A DNA stretch of 64,000 bases from Portunus trituberculatus (GCF_017591435.1 NC_059299.1:6348480-6412479); one strand, 5' to 3'; positions 10,260 to 21,704 are shown, counted from the stretch's first letter. Made by a program: numbers and translations. Notes: generated by a model not told the origin, from the sequence alone.

Positions 10260-13176
10260 TATACATATTTTTCTTTTTATCTTCCCTTTTTTTCTTCATC
10301 TTTATACTCATGCTAATTTTCTTCCTCTTTCTCCTCCTACTTTCTCATCCTCCTAATATTTTTTCTCTTCCTCCTACTCCTCATCCTTCCTCCTCCCCTT
10401 TTTTCTCCTCTTCATCTTCTTACTCATCAATTTTCCTCATTATCCTTCCCATCCTTCTACTAATCTTCTCCTCCTCCTATTCCTCATCATTGTCATCCTG
10501 CTTGTCCACCTCTTCATCCTTCCCTTTGTTCTCATCTTCATACTCATCAATTTTCTTCATTATCCTTCTCATTCTTGTACTACTCTTCTCATCCTTATTA
10601 TCCTGCTCCTCCACATCCTCTTTCTCCAACTCTTCTTCCTCCCCTTTTTCTCCTCCTCTTCATCTTCTTACTCACCAATTTTCCTCATTATTCTTCTCAC
10701 CCTCTTACTATTTTCCTTTTCATCCTACTCCTCTACCTCCTCTTCCTGCCCATCCTACTCCTCTTTCTCCCCACCACCACCACCTGACCGCCGCGTCCTG
10801 CAGGCCTCACCCGATGCTGGCAGTGGGTGAGGACCAGAGCATCATGACCAAGCTAGCGACATCTGTCAGGAAGGGAGGCAGCGAACCCATCCTGTTGAGT
10901 GCCGGGGATGTCAACCGCAAGTACGGGTGAGTGACGCTGCGGCTTTCCAACGGAGCACGAGTAATGAGTGGTTTGAATGTGTGGTTTTGGGTTTGTGTTT
11001 TTATTTGTTTCTTTGTATTTGTCAATTTTTTTCTCTTTTTTTTTGTGGTGATGGTTGTTTTATCTTAACGTCTCCATTCTTCCTCCCGTTCTTTGCAATT
11101 TGTATCGTTTGAAGTGTGTTTTTCCTTTTTCATTCATTTATTTTCTGTATTTTCTTTTTTTTTTACAGAGACTCTTCTTTTTTTTATTTACTTGTATTCC
11201 ACTCGGTCTTTCATGTCCGACTATTTGTTCAGATTTTCTTTCTAGGTAAACAAATATATGATTTTTTTATGCACACGTTACTGCACTACATGATAAAACA
11301 TTAAACATCGCCGTTACTACATATCACTTCATTGATCATGTCACGTCACTCTTTTGGACCATCGCCGCTATAATTTCTTCCCATTCATCATTTTAACTTC
11401 AGAGGGATCCTGTAGTTCGTATTAAAATTTTGCGTAAAAGTCCACGTTTTTACCTTGAGATTTATGTACGATTAGACCATTTTATTGACTTTAGGGAGGG
11501 TATATGGAGCTCAGAAGATTAATGGCCAGAGTTATCACTATTTCAATCTCACACATAAGTTTCTGAAGCTGTATAAAATCACCAAATAGTCACCAGAATA
11601 AGTATGGAAAAGCGTCTTGGTACTGAAGGAATTAATGATAAACTCTTACATCATAGTCACCCATTCACTGTTACTTAACCGTCCATATTCAATGACTAAG
11701 ACTTTACTCAACTATTTATATCCAATCAGTAACTTCTACTTTACTTTTATATTTGACTTGTACCTGCAATTTAACGCTTTATATTCAATCAATGAACTCT
11801 CCTCTCCTCTCCTCGTGTAACCCGTAACTCCTGTTTGACTATTTATATTGAATCCTTAACCTCTACTTTACTCTCTCTATTTCACCATTACCTGCTACTT
11901 AACTGCATATATTCTAATAATAACCTCTACTTTACTCATTATATTTAAATTTGGCGCCGCCGTGGTACAATGGAACCATGCGCGCTTTGGGGTCCGAGGG
12001 GTCTCCAAGCGCACGGAATCGAATCCTGTCCACGGTCTGAATGTAGGCTGGGTTTCCTCATTCGGGCCAACGGTTTCCTAACGGGTGGGCTTTGAGATAG
12101 GAGGAATCTTAAAACAGTATCCTCTTTAGCCCATAAATTCCCATGAAAAGCCCACATGGTATAAAAGAAAAATAAAAAAAAAAAACAATAGCCTCCACTT
12201 TCCTCTATGATCCAGATTCAGAAACGCTTTGCTCTCCAACCACGGCTGTTTTCCAAGGCCACAGGAATGATGAGCGGAGTATTCAAGAGTGTTTTTCCTG
12301 TTGGTAATGTGGAAAAGTCTTGTCACGCTGCCTCTAGAACCGTAAAAAAAAAACATCGTGAAAATTGTGTATTAACCTTAAGGCATAATGAAAATGTTTC
12401 GTGTGAATTTAGATAAACCGTTTTGAAATAGTGGAGGTGAAGCACAGAAGTTGAAGTGTTTGAGAATACGAGTCCATGTGTCACCCGTAATTTCTTATTT
12501 TATTTTTTTTTCTTATTATTTTAATTCTTCTTTTTTTAATTCTTCTTCTTTTAATTATTTCTTCTTCTTTTAATTCTTCTTCTTTTGATTATTATTCTTC
12601 TTTTAATTCCTTTTCTTCTTTATATTTTCTTCTTTAACTCTGCTTTTTCTTTTAATTCTTTCTTTTTCTTTTAATTCTTTCTTTTTTCTTTTAATTCTTC
12701 TTCTTTTAATTTTTCTTTTCTCTATTAATTCTTCTTTTCTTTTCATTATTCTTCTTCTTCTTCTTTTAATTTTTCTTATTTTCTTTTAATTCTTCTTTTT
12801 CTTTTAATTTTTGTTCTTCTTATAATTATTCTTCTTTTTTCTTTTAATTTTCCTTCTCCTTTTGATTCTTCTTTTTTATTCTTCCTCTTTCGTATTTGAG
12901 TATCACCTAACACTTTTCTCTCACTGACCTTGACCTCAAATAATCCATGACCTCTTTCTCTCCCAGCACGAACTTCCCCGCACACTGCCACGGCCTGATT
13001 GACCCAAGTGCAGGTGTGCTAATGGCGGACAAGTGTGTGCAGACTCTTCAGGTGTGTGTACATATGTGTGTGGTGTCGTTTCGTTCATTATGCGTTCAAG
13101 TCGTGATTGTTTAGTTGATTTATAGCGGAGATTCAAATTAATGCTCATAAGGAATACATAGCAAAATATTTTACTA

Positions 13177-13213
<37 letters not shown>

Positions 13214-13501
13214 TATGATAGTTACCCTCCGCTTGGGCCATTACACGCAATTTATATCACATTATCGAACGGTAGATAATTAGGTTTATTTTTTATCCCT
13301 CTCTCCAACCCCCACCATCCCGTGACCCCCGGCCCTCACCCTCCCTTGGTCATATTTATCCAGGAATTACCAAAGAAAACGGATCGCGGGAGCTCACTTG
13401 ATTAGGTCTTAGAGAATGTAAATGCAGTGGGGACTCTTCTAATCGAGGGAAAGAAAATGGTGGGGTTACTTGAGTTTATTTATTTTGGCTTGTTTTGGGT
13501 C

Positions 13502-13532
<31 letters not shown>

Positions 13533-13576
13533 TGTGTGTGTGTGTGTTTGTGTACAGGAGTATAATCATAATTTAT

Positions 13577-13647
<71 letters not shown>

Positions 13648-13959
13648 GCAGCGGCTATTTCGCGAGGCAGGTGGACGTGTGGTTGACGAATGGCCAGTGC
13701 AGGAAGTGGAGATGAAGCCCCATGGTGAGGTGGAGCTGAGGGGTCCTAAGGGAAGCGTAAGGACAGCCAGGATCGTGATGTGTCCTGGACCTTGGGCGGG
13801 ACCTCTGCTGGCGAAGATAGGAGTCCACTTGCCTCTTCAGTACGTGGGAGAAAGGGGGGAAAGTGTGGGTGGGTGGGTAGGTGGGTAGGTGGGTGGTTGT
13901 GTTTGGCAATATGTTTAGTTTAGTTTATATCTTTAATCTATTTGAATTATATGTTTTAT

Positions 13960-14047
<88 letters not shown>

Positions 14048-15165
14048 AGTGTGTTTCTCTGCCTGCTATTGTGTGTGTGTGTATTCCCAGTTTAAATCTT
14101 CCAGAATTATATGGTGCTATATCTTCCGAGTATCTACGTTATGACTTTAATTATTTCTCACTTCTTCATATTTTTTTTCAAGCCATTTTTCATCCCAATA
14201 GTTTTTAGTCACTGTATAATCATCTAACTCATTATTTATTGACCATTAGCGCCTAATTTGCCTAAACCAATCATATTTCACCATTTCACAAGTATTTTCA
14301 TCTAGTATTTTCCCTTCGAGTCTTAAAACAATCTCCATATTCGTTATTTATTGATCATTAGTACCTAAATTATCTAAACCAATTATATTCCACTAAACCA
14401 TCCTTTCACAATAGACTCACAACACTTTTACTCACATTTTTTACCCAGACTTCCTTTTCTTGCCCTGAACTTTCAAAATCTTTCAAATACGGTTCACCAA
14501 GTCGCTCTTCTACCCTGCTTCCCTCTCTCGTCCAATCAAACTCCAGGGTGAGGCGGATCTCAGTCTTCTATTGGCGGATCAAGGAAGAGGACACGCCCAC
14601 CATTTCTTTCGTTGATACTCGAGAGTTCGATGATGGCCACAATTACGGAGTCCCCCTTCTGGAGTACCCTGGAATGATGAAGGTAAGGAAAAGGACCTGA
14701 TGAATGATAGGGGACGAGGAAACTTGAGGCACGTGGGCTGAAAGAGTGCAGGGCTTGATGGGGAGGAAGGATAGAGAGAGGGAGGAAGGGAGAGGGAGAG
14801 GGAGATGAATGGAAGATGCATCTCGCTGGAGTAAGAATTCGAGGAGAAGGGAAAAGAGGAAATGGAGAGAAAGAGGACTCGAAGTTGCGGAGAAGATTGA
14901 AAGAGTAACGAGTTTGTGGCTGAAGAGAATGGAGGACTAGATGATAAAGAGGGAAAAGTGAAGGAAGTGAGGGACGGAAGGAAAGTTTGTGGTCACTGAG
15001 AGAGGAAGAACCAAATGATGAGGGTAAAGCGAGGAAAGAATAGATTGGAAGGGAAATTGCTTTTGGAGAGAAGGGAAATGAGACTAGGAGAAGGGAAAGG
15101 GGGAGTTGCCAAAGCCTGGAGGGAAGGGAACGACAGGAAGGAGTGCCTAATGGTATGAGTAAGTT

Positions 15166-15203
<38 letters not shown>

Positions 15204-15408
15204 AAATAAGTAGATAGACAGAGAGACAGGGAGGGAGAAAAGGTAATGAGGGAGAGAAAAAAAAAAAAATAGGGAGAAGCTGGAGGAAAAAAGGAAAGGA
15301 AAACCGTAGGAGAATTTTTAAAGGATTTCTATAAAGATCCTCCACCGAGATGAGGATAAGGTAAGAAGATGAGTGGAGGAGATGCTTCACTATTCCCTAA
15401 TCCTCCAC

Positions 15409-15493
<85 letters not shown>

Positions 15494-17146
15494 GAGTGTT
15501 GCTGTTCCTTGTTTCTCATATACCGTATTCATATTCCCATTTCGTTATTCATTCTTTATCATTCCACTCTTTCTCTTTTTTTTCGTATTCTCTGGTTTCC
15601 TCTGTTAGTGCCTCTCCTTTCGTCTCTTCCTATTCCATTTTTCTTGCATTCTTTCTTCTCCTTCTGTTAATCTTTTGTTTGGTTGCTTGTTGTCTTTTTA
15701 TCTTTCTACCTCTTCTCTTTTCATTGTATCCCTCTCCCTCTGTTTATCTATTGTTTCGTTGTTATCTGCTATCTTTCTATCTCCCATATGTTATTTCTTA
15801 TCTTTACCCTTTGTACTGTATCCTCTCCTGTTTTATCTATTGTTTCGTTGTTATCTGCTATCTTTTTATCTCCCATATGTTTGTTATTATCTCTGCCCTT
15901 TGTACTGTATCTCTCTCCTTCTATTTATCTAGTGTTTCGTTGTTATCTTTTTGTTATGTAAAAAAGAAAAACTGACCAAGGACAACAACAACAACAAAAG
16001 GCCCACTCAGTCGCTTGTCTTCTATCCTTTCTATCTCCTGTGTGTTAAAGCTTGTTTTCCTTTATTAACCCCTTCAGTACTTTGACACATTTTTACCTTG
16101 AGCTTTGTGTGCTACTAGACAATTTCATTTGCATTATGGAGGTCAGAAGATTAATGGCCACAGTCTTCACTATTTCAATCCTCCACATAAGTTTCTGAAG
16201 CTGAATAAAATCACCAAATAGTAACCAGAATGAATATAAAAATATGACCTGGTACTGAAGGGGTTAATAGTCCCCTTAGCAGCCTTTTAACCTTGCATTG
16301 TGCCTCTGTCCCTTCAGTTAGTGCACCACACCGGCCCTGTCATTGAAAGCCCCGATGAGAGGGACAAGATTGCAGCCTCGACACAGCATCGCGAGAGTAT
16401 GAAGCAATACGTGAAGGACAACTTTCCTACCCTTGATCCTGAGCCGGTGGTGGAGGAAACTTGCCTTTACACGGTTAGTTAGTTGGTTTCTTTGTGGGTG
16501 TGTGGGTGGGAGGGGTGGATGTGGGTGGTGGGAAAGACAGTGTGGCTCAGTGGTAAGGGTGGATGAGGGGGGAGGCAGTGTTTCTCAGTGTTAAGGGTGG
16601 AGAGGATGGTAAGGTGGATGGTGGGGCAGTGTGGCTCAGTGGTAAGGGTGGATGACCGGGGGGTGTAGTAGTGTGACTCAGTGGTAAGGATGAATCTCTT
16701 TGGGAGGTGGGGAGTGTGGCTCAATAATAAAGGTGGATGGAGGGGCAGTGTGGCTCAGTGGTAAGTTGGATGAGGAAAGCAGTGTGGTTCAGTGGTAAGA
16801 GTGGATGAGGGGCAGTGTGGCTCAGTGGTGTTTTTGTTGCATGGTGATGATAATTCTGTGGGTTCGAGTCCTTTTGTGTTTTAAAGTATGTGTTGTTTTT
16901 CCATGTTAAAAGATTCGAATCATGTTTATTTATGGGGCTTTTTATGTGTATGTCTATTCATTAATCTATTCATTTTCTCCCCGTCACCCACTACAGTGCA
17001 CACCTGACCTGGAATTCGTAGTGGATCGTCACCCGCGCCACCCTAACGTCATCTTCGCTTGTGGGTTTTCAGGTTAGTGGCGCCTCTCTCTTGTTGTTGT
17101 TCTCATTGTTATTATTGTTTTTGTCTGGGTCAGTCCACATGAAATC

Positions 17147-17177
<31 letters not shown>

Positions 17178-17252
17178 TGTGTGTGTCTGTTTGTGTCTGT
17201 CTATCTGTCCGTCTGTCTGTCTGTCTGTGTCTATCTACAAAGAAACACGTAA

Positions 17253-17285
<33 letters not shown>

Positions 17286-18226
17286 CTGTCTGTCTCTCTA
17301 CTTATCTGTCTGTCTGTCTGGCTGTCTGTGAACACGTACGCAGTATATTTGGGGCGCTATCAACTCTTGTCGCAGCACGAGTGACTTGTTGCGGGAAATC
17401 CATCTCCAAGATAATTCAGACAGTGCCTCTTAGCTCTTCCCTCTCGCTTCTCCTCTCTTCCCTTGCCACTTTCCCCTCTGGCTCTCCTCCCCCGGCCTCC
17501 CCTCAAGCTCTGCGGTCACGAGGGGTTCCTGCTTGCTCCCCTCGAGGTCCGTAGCCGAGGGGAGTCAATCTCATTCATTCAGGGGTTGTTTCACAGGAGC
17601 TGAGGGGGAAGGATGATGCAATTAGGAGCAGCTCTGGTGTATTTCCTGTAATTAGCAATGGTGGATGTTGTGTTTGTGGGACTTGTGACATGAGTAGTGG
17701 TAGTGGTGGTGGTGGTAGTGGTGGTGGTGGTGATGGTGTTGGTGATGGAGGAGGAGAGATGTTAGTTTTATAAGCATTTCTTTTGATAAGTAGTAGTAAT
17801 GATAGTAGCGGTTGTTGTAGCAGTTGGACTGATAGTAACAGTAGTAGAATATGTAATTTTTGTGTTTTTTTTTCTTCACAATGAGTAGAAACAGTAGTAG
17901 TAATGGAATATAAGAGTAGTAGAAGTATAAAGAACTAAAAGAAAAGAGGGAAAAGCAGTTTTTTTTCTTTTTCAAATATAGTTTATTTTCATCAGAGGAA
18001 GCGCAATACTAACCCTCAGAATACTATACCAGACCCGCCATCCCTTCACCTGCCCTTCCCTCTCACCTGTCCTTCCCCCTCACCTGTCCTTCATGCTTCA
18101 GGTACAGGCTTTAAAATTGCCCCTGCCATTGGAGAGGACCTGTGCAACCTCGCCCTGGGTCGCCCTACTGTTCGCGACTTGTCTGTCTTCAGCGCCGACA
18201 GATTTAAGGCCAAGAGCAAGATGTAG
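8858..18226 (+). CDS. PIPOX: Peroxisomal sarcosine/pipecolate oxidase (PIPOX), nine exons, 5' end missing
   Basis: FAD-dependent amine oxidase of the MSOX/PIPOX family. Known members oxidise sarcosine and L-pipecolate with O2, releasing H2O2 in peroxisomes. Exons: 8858-8949, 9040-9191, 10804-10926, 12967-13051, 13652-13839, 14547-14682, 16318-16473, 16997-17072, 18102-18226. All introns are GT-AG and the phases agree, except across exon 2. Total coding sequence is about 377 residues (human PIPOX is 390). Motifs in order: Rossmann GAGVHGSSAALHLA; PHSRGSSHGQTRIIR with both substrate-side Arg of the family; PLQVRRISVFYW; EYPGMMK then LVHHTG (family Lys and His four apart); ETCLYT, whose Cys aligns with the covalent-flavin Cys; DRHPRHPNV; GFSGTGFK (family usually GHGFK); C-terminal SKM, a PTS1 signal. 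The start codon lies in an upstream exon not identified. The first listed exon has a one-base deletion. Function is inferred from motifs. Sarcosine and pipecolate activities cannot be separated from sequence. Confidence 0.93.
8976..9027. repeat. (CTA)n filling a 90-bp PIPOX intron
   Basis: Intron 8950-9039 is one of the smallest in the gene and is mostly this trinucleotide tract, followed by CCTCTACCACAG. The usual polypyrimidine tract is largely replaced by TAC repeats. Confidence 0.9.
9040..9191 (+). CDS. PIPOX: PIPOX exon 3 (RGSSHGQTRIIR block)
   Basis: The acceptor is CCACAG and the first codon TTC. Encodes FPLPHSRGSSHGQTRIIR, the most conserved block of the family, then ANYAIPPLTPIMADSFGMWK and KMEREAGVTLL. 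Ends with AG of a split codon (donor GTAAGG), phase 2. Confidence 0.93.
9240..9294. repeat. (ATC)n microsatellite
   Basis: About 18 ATC units in the PIPOX intron following the exon at 9040-9191. Confidence 0.9.
9480..9975. repeat. Tandem array, four units of about 134 bp
   Basis: TTTCTTAAATAATCAATACA-like anchors occur at 9494, 9628, 9765 and 9898 (spacing 134, 137, 133). Each is followed by CAGGGAATAAATTGTAGAAA-like sequence. The unit length is not a multiple of three, so the minus-strand open frames here are not a repeat protein. Intronic in PIPOX. Confidence 0.85.
10197..10790. repeat. (ATC)n, then a pyrimidine-rich tandem array (about 120-bp units)
   Basis: (ATC)n at 10198-10260 is followed by C/T-rich sequence in which TCATCTTCTTACTCATCAAT recurs at 10412, 10532 and 10660. 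The array ends just before the acceptor of the exon at 10804. Confidence 0.8.
10804..10926 (+). CDS. PIPOX: PIPOX exon 4
   Basis: Completes the split Arg codon. Encodes PHPMLAVGEDQSIMTKLATS, VRKGGSEPILLSAGDVNRKY, then GG of a split Gly codon. Corresponds to the family segment TGLLLLG...LSSEELKQRFP. Acceptor CTGCAG, donor GTGAGT, phase 2. Confidence 0.88.
11432..11635 (+). mobile_element. TTAA MITE (piggyBac type), copy 1, left end decayed
   Basis: Contains the family core CAGAAGATTAATGGCCA and the right terminus GGTACTGAAGGAATTAA. The left terminus has lost the CCCCTTCAGTAC motif. Located in the PIPOX intron between exons 10804 and 12967. Confidence 0.75.
11953..12185 (+). mobile_element. 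tRNA-derived SINE with poly(A) tail
   Basis: Begins GGCGCCGCCGTGG, with A box TGGTACAATGG (11963-11973) and B box GGAATCGAATCC (12015-12026). The body ends AGCCCACATGGTATAAAA and an A-rich tail to 12185. The anticodon arm is an extended GCGCTTTGG...CCAAGCGC stem unlike a working tRNA. Intronic in PIPOX, same orientation. I recall this family from decapods, unverified. Confidence 0.8.
12211..12385. mobile_element. Foldback MITE, family A, copy 2 (partial)
   Basis: The left arm ATTCAGAAACGCTTTGCTCT and TTTTCCAAGGCCACAG matches copy 1. The right arm is decayed. It follows the SINE tail by about 25 bp in the same PIPOX intron. Confidence 0.65.
12480..12880. repeat. TTCTTCTTTTAA-type minisatellite
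   Basis: About 400 bp of a degenerate 11-14 bp unit (TTCTTCTTTTAAT and variants) in a PIPOX intron, ending about 90 bp before the exon at 12967. Confidence 0.8.
12967..13051 (+). CDS. PIPOX: PIPOX exon 5
   Basis: Encodes TNFPAHCHGLIDPSAGVLMA then DKCVQTLQ. It aligns with the family stretch GLLDNSGGVIYAYKALRALQ. Acceptor CTCCCAG; ends in phase 0 at CAG with donor GTGTGT, which merges into a GT-rich stretch. Confidence 0.88.
13170..13645. repeat. CA, GA, GT and CT tracts in one PIPOX intron
   Basis: (CA)n at 13180-13211, (GA)n at 13502-13530, (GT)n at 13531-13553 and (CT)n at 13581-13645. The GA and CT tracts are complementary in the pre-mRNA, about 50 nt apart. The CT tract is the polypyrimidine tract of the exon at 13652. 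Confidence 0.9.
13652..13839 (+). CDS. PIPOX: PIPOX exon 6
   Basis: Encodes RLFREAGGRVVDEWPVQEVE, MKPHGEVELRGPKGSVRTAR and IVMCPGPWAGPLLAKIGVHL, then PL and a split codon CA. CPGPWAGPLL matches the family TAGPWTNQLL strand. The acceptor CTGCAG is immediately preceded by a 65-bp (CT)n microsatellite that serves as the polypyrimidine tract. Donor GTACGT, phase 2. Confidence 0.92.
13961..14044. repeat. (GT)n, about 84 bp
   Basis: Dinucleotide tract in the PIPOX intron after the exon at 13652-13839. The rest of the intron (14045-14546) is AT-rich and holds a local duplication of CATTAGYRCCTAAWTT-like sequence at about 14246 and 14355. Confidence 0.9.
14547..14682 (+). CDS. PIPOX: PIPOX exon 7
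   Basis: Completes the Gln codon. Encodes VRRISVFYWRIKEEDTPTIS, FVDTREFDDGHNYGVPLLEY and PGMMK. The final Lys aligns with the conserved active-site Lys of this family (MSOX Lys265 region). Acceptor CTCCAG, donor GTAAGG, phase 0. Confidence 0.92.
14683..15492. repeat. Purine-rich intronic sequence with GA and CT tracts
   Basis: 14690-15165 is strongly A/G-rich on the plus strand (degenerate GGAAGGGAGAG runs). (GA)n lies at 15171-15201 and an 80-bp (CT)n at 15413-15491. No exon seen. Confidence 0.75.
15747..15955. repeat. Tandem repeat, about 90-bp unit, 2.4 copies
   Basis: TCTATTGTTTCGTTGTTATC recurs at 15747, 15836 and (as TCTAGTG...) 15928. CCCATATGTTA and TTTGTACTGTATC recur between. PIPOX intron. 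Confidence 0.8.
16065..16267 (+). mobile_element. TTAA MITE (piggyBac type), copy 2, complete
   Basis: The best-preserved copy, 203 bp including both TTAA tetranucleotides. It begins TTAACCCCTTCAGTAC and ends GTACTGAAGGGGTTAA, a perfect 16-bp inverted terminus, with weaker pairing extending inward. TTAA plus CCC termini are the signature of piggyBac-type elements. No coding capacity. It lies in a PIPOX intron, ending 50 bp before the exon at 16318. Confidence 0.88.
16318..16473 (+). CDS. PIPOX: PIPOX exon 8 (covalent-flavin Cys)
   Basis: Encodes LVHHTGPVIESPDERDKIAA, STQHRESMKQYVKDNFPTLD and PEPVVEETCLYT. The second His of VHH is four residues after the exon 7 Lys, as in the family. The Cys of ETCLYT aligns with the covalent FAD attachment site. 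Acceptor CTTCAG, donor GTTAGT, phase 0. It begins only 50 bp after a TTAA MITE. Confidence 0.94.
16538..16871 (+). repeat. Minisatellite of tRNA A-box units ending in a SINE head
   Basis: Eight units of 33-50 bp contain GCAGTGTGGCTCAGTGGTAA or variants, at about 16538, 16575, 16626, 16664, 16712, 16745, 16779 and 16812. Each carries an A box (TGGCTCAGTGG or a mutated form). Only the last unit continues into a B box, GGTTCGAGTCC at 16861-16871. PIPOX intron. Confidence 0.8.
16997..17072 (+). CDS. PIPOX: PIPOX exon 9
   Basis: Encodes CTPDLEFVVDRHPRHPNVIF and ACGFS plus one base of Gly. The PD..F..DRHP..PNV..A.GFSG pattern is diagnostic of the family. Acceptor CTACAG, donor GTTAGT, phase 1. Confidence 0.94.
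17147..17330. repeat. GT, GTCT microsatellite block
   Basis: (GT)n with GTCT interruptions occurs twice (17147-17238 and 17252-17328), separated by a short CTACAAAGAAACACG stretch. PIPOX last intron. Confidence 0.85.
17331..18101. other. Rest of the PIPOX last intron
   Basis: 17340-17650 is relatively GC-rich, complex single-copy sequence with no recognisable exon. 17695-17750 is GGT/GTA repeat. 17760-18000 is AT-rich with GTA triplets. The acceptor for the last exon follows. Confidence 0.5.
18102..18226 (+). CDS. PIPOX: PIPOX terminal exon with PTS1 (SKM)
   Basis: Encodes (G)TGFKIAPAIGEDLCNLALG, RPTVRDLSVFSADRF and KAKSKM, then TAG at 18224-18226. The Lys of GFK is conserved, while the preceding His of the family is Thr here. 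SKM fits the [SAC][KRH][LM] peroxisomal signal. I saw no canonical AATAAA in the first several hundred bases downstream. Confidence 0.93.
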
Positions 18227-19416
18227 CGGCGCCGTCAGGAAGCTGCTGCAGAAGGCGATGTAGAAGGATGCATTGATTCCTCTTGATGTAAAACAATATA
18301 CCTATACTGGTGTTTTGCTGAGGTTTTAAGTCCATATTCACTTTATTCTCTCATCATAACTATTTTCAAGGGCACAAAGATATGAATAGCATGGTTTTTA
18401 AGTTTTTTTTATGTCAATTATGTAGAAAACTTGTTAATCTGCCTCCTTGATAGTAAAAATATCCTTAAAAACTCGTGACAGTTCAACTATACTCTTTAAA
18501 TGAAGTTGAGTTGCGGTGCATTAAGGTTTCAGAATGCAAGACAATAGAAATACGTGATGGCAAGTATGAAACTGAAAAGAAAGGAAACATTAATAAGAGA
18601 ATGTCATGCAAGGAACCTTTATAGATAAACGCAAAAGCAAATTAGAGCAAGAATATTAATGTACATTTACAGAAAGACTAAAAGAGAATGATAAACTACA
18701 TACAAAGAGACAAGAAAAGATATAAACGAGAGAAAACGAACGAATTAATAGAGAGATATCCAGAAAGAGACGAGAAGCTAATAGGACACGACAAGCAAAA
18801 CTGTCTCGAAACTGGTTGATATACATGTTCGACCACGTTTATGTAATTGAGACACTGTCATGTAAGATAAAAGCGACGGACAAATGGAGGTAAATATTCA
18901 GCGGAGGAAAAGGACTCACAGGAAGACAAGCAGAGGCCGAGGGGAAGCAGTGAAGTCTGAAGACACGCCAGGGCATTACCTTATCGCTCGCTGCATGCCA
19001 AGGAGGAAGAAAACGGGAAAGGAAAACGTGGAATCATAACTTTAACTTCACTTCGCAACACTTTGAAAAATATAAAGTTACCCGGTTGTTATCAAGAGCG
19101 TTTGGCCTGTCTGTCTGTCTGTCCGTGTGTCTGGTATTTTCACACCCACATGACTGAAAATAGAGGCGTTTAAAGACTGGTTTTAAAGTTCACTACAACT
19201 CATTAAGTAGATGACAGAGAAAAGGGAAAAAATGTACTCCACTTTAATTGTATGTCATATTTTATAACTTGTTTCATATTTCTTCACCTTTTAGTATACT
19301 GAGAATTTCTAGTATTTTTTGTTATTGGGGATTTTTAAATAGTAACCTTCTTTATATCACGGAATCTATTTTCTTTGTGTATTTTTCTCTTTCCCTTCGT
19401 GTGCATAATGGTAATG

Positions 19417-19452
<36 letters not shown>

Positions 19453-19456
19453 GTAA

Positions 19457-19489
<33 letters not shown>

Positions 19490-20095
19490 CAGTAATTATC
19501 CAAGTTTAGCTACAACTTCTCTATCACATCATCATTACTGCCACTATTACCACTACTGTCACTACTACCACTATTACCATTGACTGCTTCTACCACCACT
19601 ACTAACACCATTACCACCAGAGCAACCTAGCAAATACAGACCCAATAGTGAGCCAAACGCGCCACGCTTCCCCGAAACCAGACGAACTTTATGAACTGTT
19701 CCAAAATCAATTCCGGGAACTTCTGACGCTCGTGCCTGCAAGGAGTGACTCTTGCAGGACTGAAGAAAACGGGAGGCGGAAAAGAGCAAAGGGAAAAAAA
19801 AAAAAGTCGTCAGGAATTTTTTAGGGTTCTCGCTGCAAGGAATTCAGTAGCGAGAAGGCTCTTTGAACGCTTTAATTTTGAATGATGGAATTATAACCTC
19901 TCAGACTCCCTCCTTTAACACACTGCTTCTCGCTTTCTTTGTCCTTTTTTTTCTGTCGTAAAAGATCGAAGGTGCAATGAATTCTTGGTCTGACGGGAGA
20001 AATTTTAAGGTTGTTGTCGTAACCTTCACTTATTCCCTTTTTTTCATGATATCCTATTCGTTTTTTTATTCACTACTCTTAATGCTCTTCGTTAT

Positions 20096-20097
<2 letters not shown>
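18227..20097. other. 3' flank of PIPOX and intergenic sequence
   Basis: 18227 onward should hold the PIPOX 3' UTR. No canonical poly(A) signal was recognised in it. The sequence is complex and AT-rich, with short (GTCT)n at 19108-19125 and (GTA)n/(GGT)n at 19412-19492. No exon or RNA gene seen. Confidence 0.5.
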
Positions 20098-21129
<1,032 letters not shown>

Positions 21130-21425
21130 GTTTTCTGAAGGACATGCAAGGAAAAATTGTCGTTATGAGGAAGTGCATTATGTGTTACTGTTTAAACTCC
21201 ACGGATTGTAAGGAAAAGTTGTCCGTCCTTATGGGGAAACTGTTTTGAAATCCTCGAACTCCTACAGGACATGCAAGGAAAAATCGCCGTTATGAGGAAG
21301 TGTATTATGTGTTATTGTTTAAAGTTAGATTCCTTCATGAGCTGTAAGGAAAAGCTGTCGTCCTTGGTCCTTGAAGTCTTTAATACCTCGAAATCCTGCA
21401 GGACATGAGAGGAGAAGTTGACTTA
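21130..21425. repeat. Tandem repeat, about 130-bp unit, 2.3 copies
   Basis: GGACATGCAAGGAAAAATYG recurs at 21140 and 21267, and a diverged GGACATGAGAGGAGAAGTTG at 21401. GAGGAAGTGYATTATGTGTT follows the first two. Confidence 0.8.
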
Positions 21426-21579
21426 AAGTGTATTTGATGGTGCCAGTTATGTGTACAGAGATCCTTCACGAGATGGCTATAGCTTAGTCCTATGGTTGCT
21501 GGTGACCCACTGACATATCTTTTTCTTATTTACTGTACTGTTAGACGACTCTGCTGGCTAAAAAATACATCTACAGGTA

Positions 21580-21704
21580 CTAAAATAGTGAAGACTGTGG
21601 CCATTAATGTTCTGACCTCCATAGACTCTTGCTAATGTCAATAAGGTGGTCTAATTGTACACAAATTTCGAGGTAAAAATGTGTCCCAGTACTGAAGGGA
21701 TTAA
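21580..21704 (-). mobile_element. TTAA MITE (piggyBac type), copy 3, 5'-truncated
   Basis: Contains GGCCATTAATGTTCTGACCT and the terminus CCCAGTACTGAAGGGATTAA at 21685-21704. The other half of the element is missing. Confidence 0.75.

Noticed and set aside
11953..12030. tRNA-Leu-like gene
   Set aside because: Extended anticodon arm, no acceptor pairing and a SINE body with poly(A) tail. Treated as a SINE.
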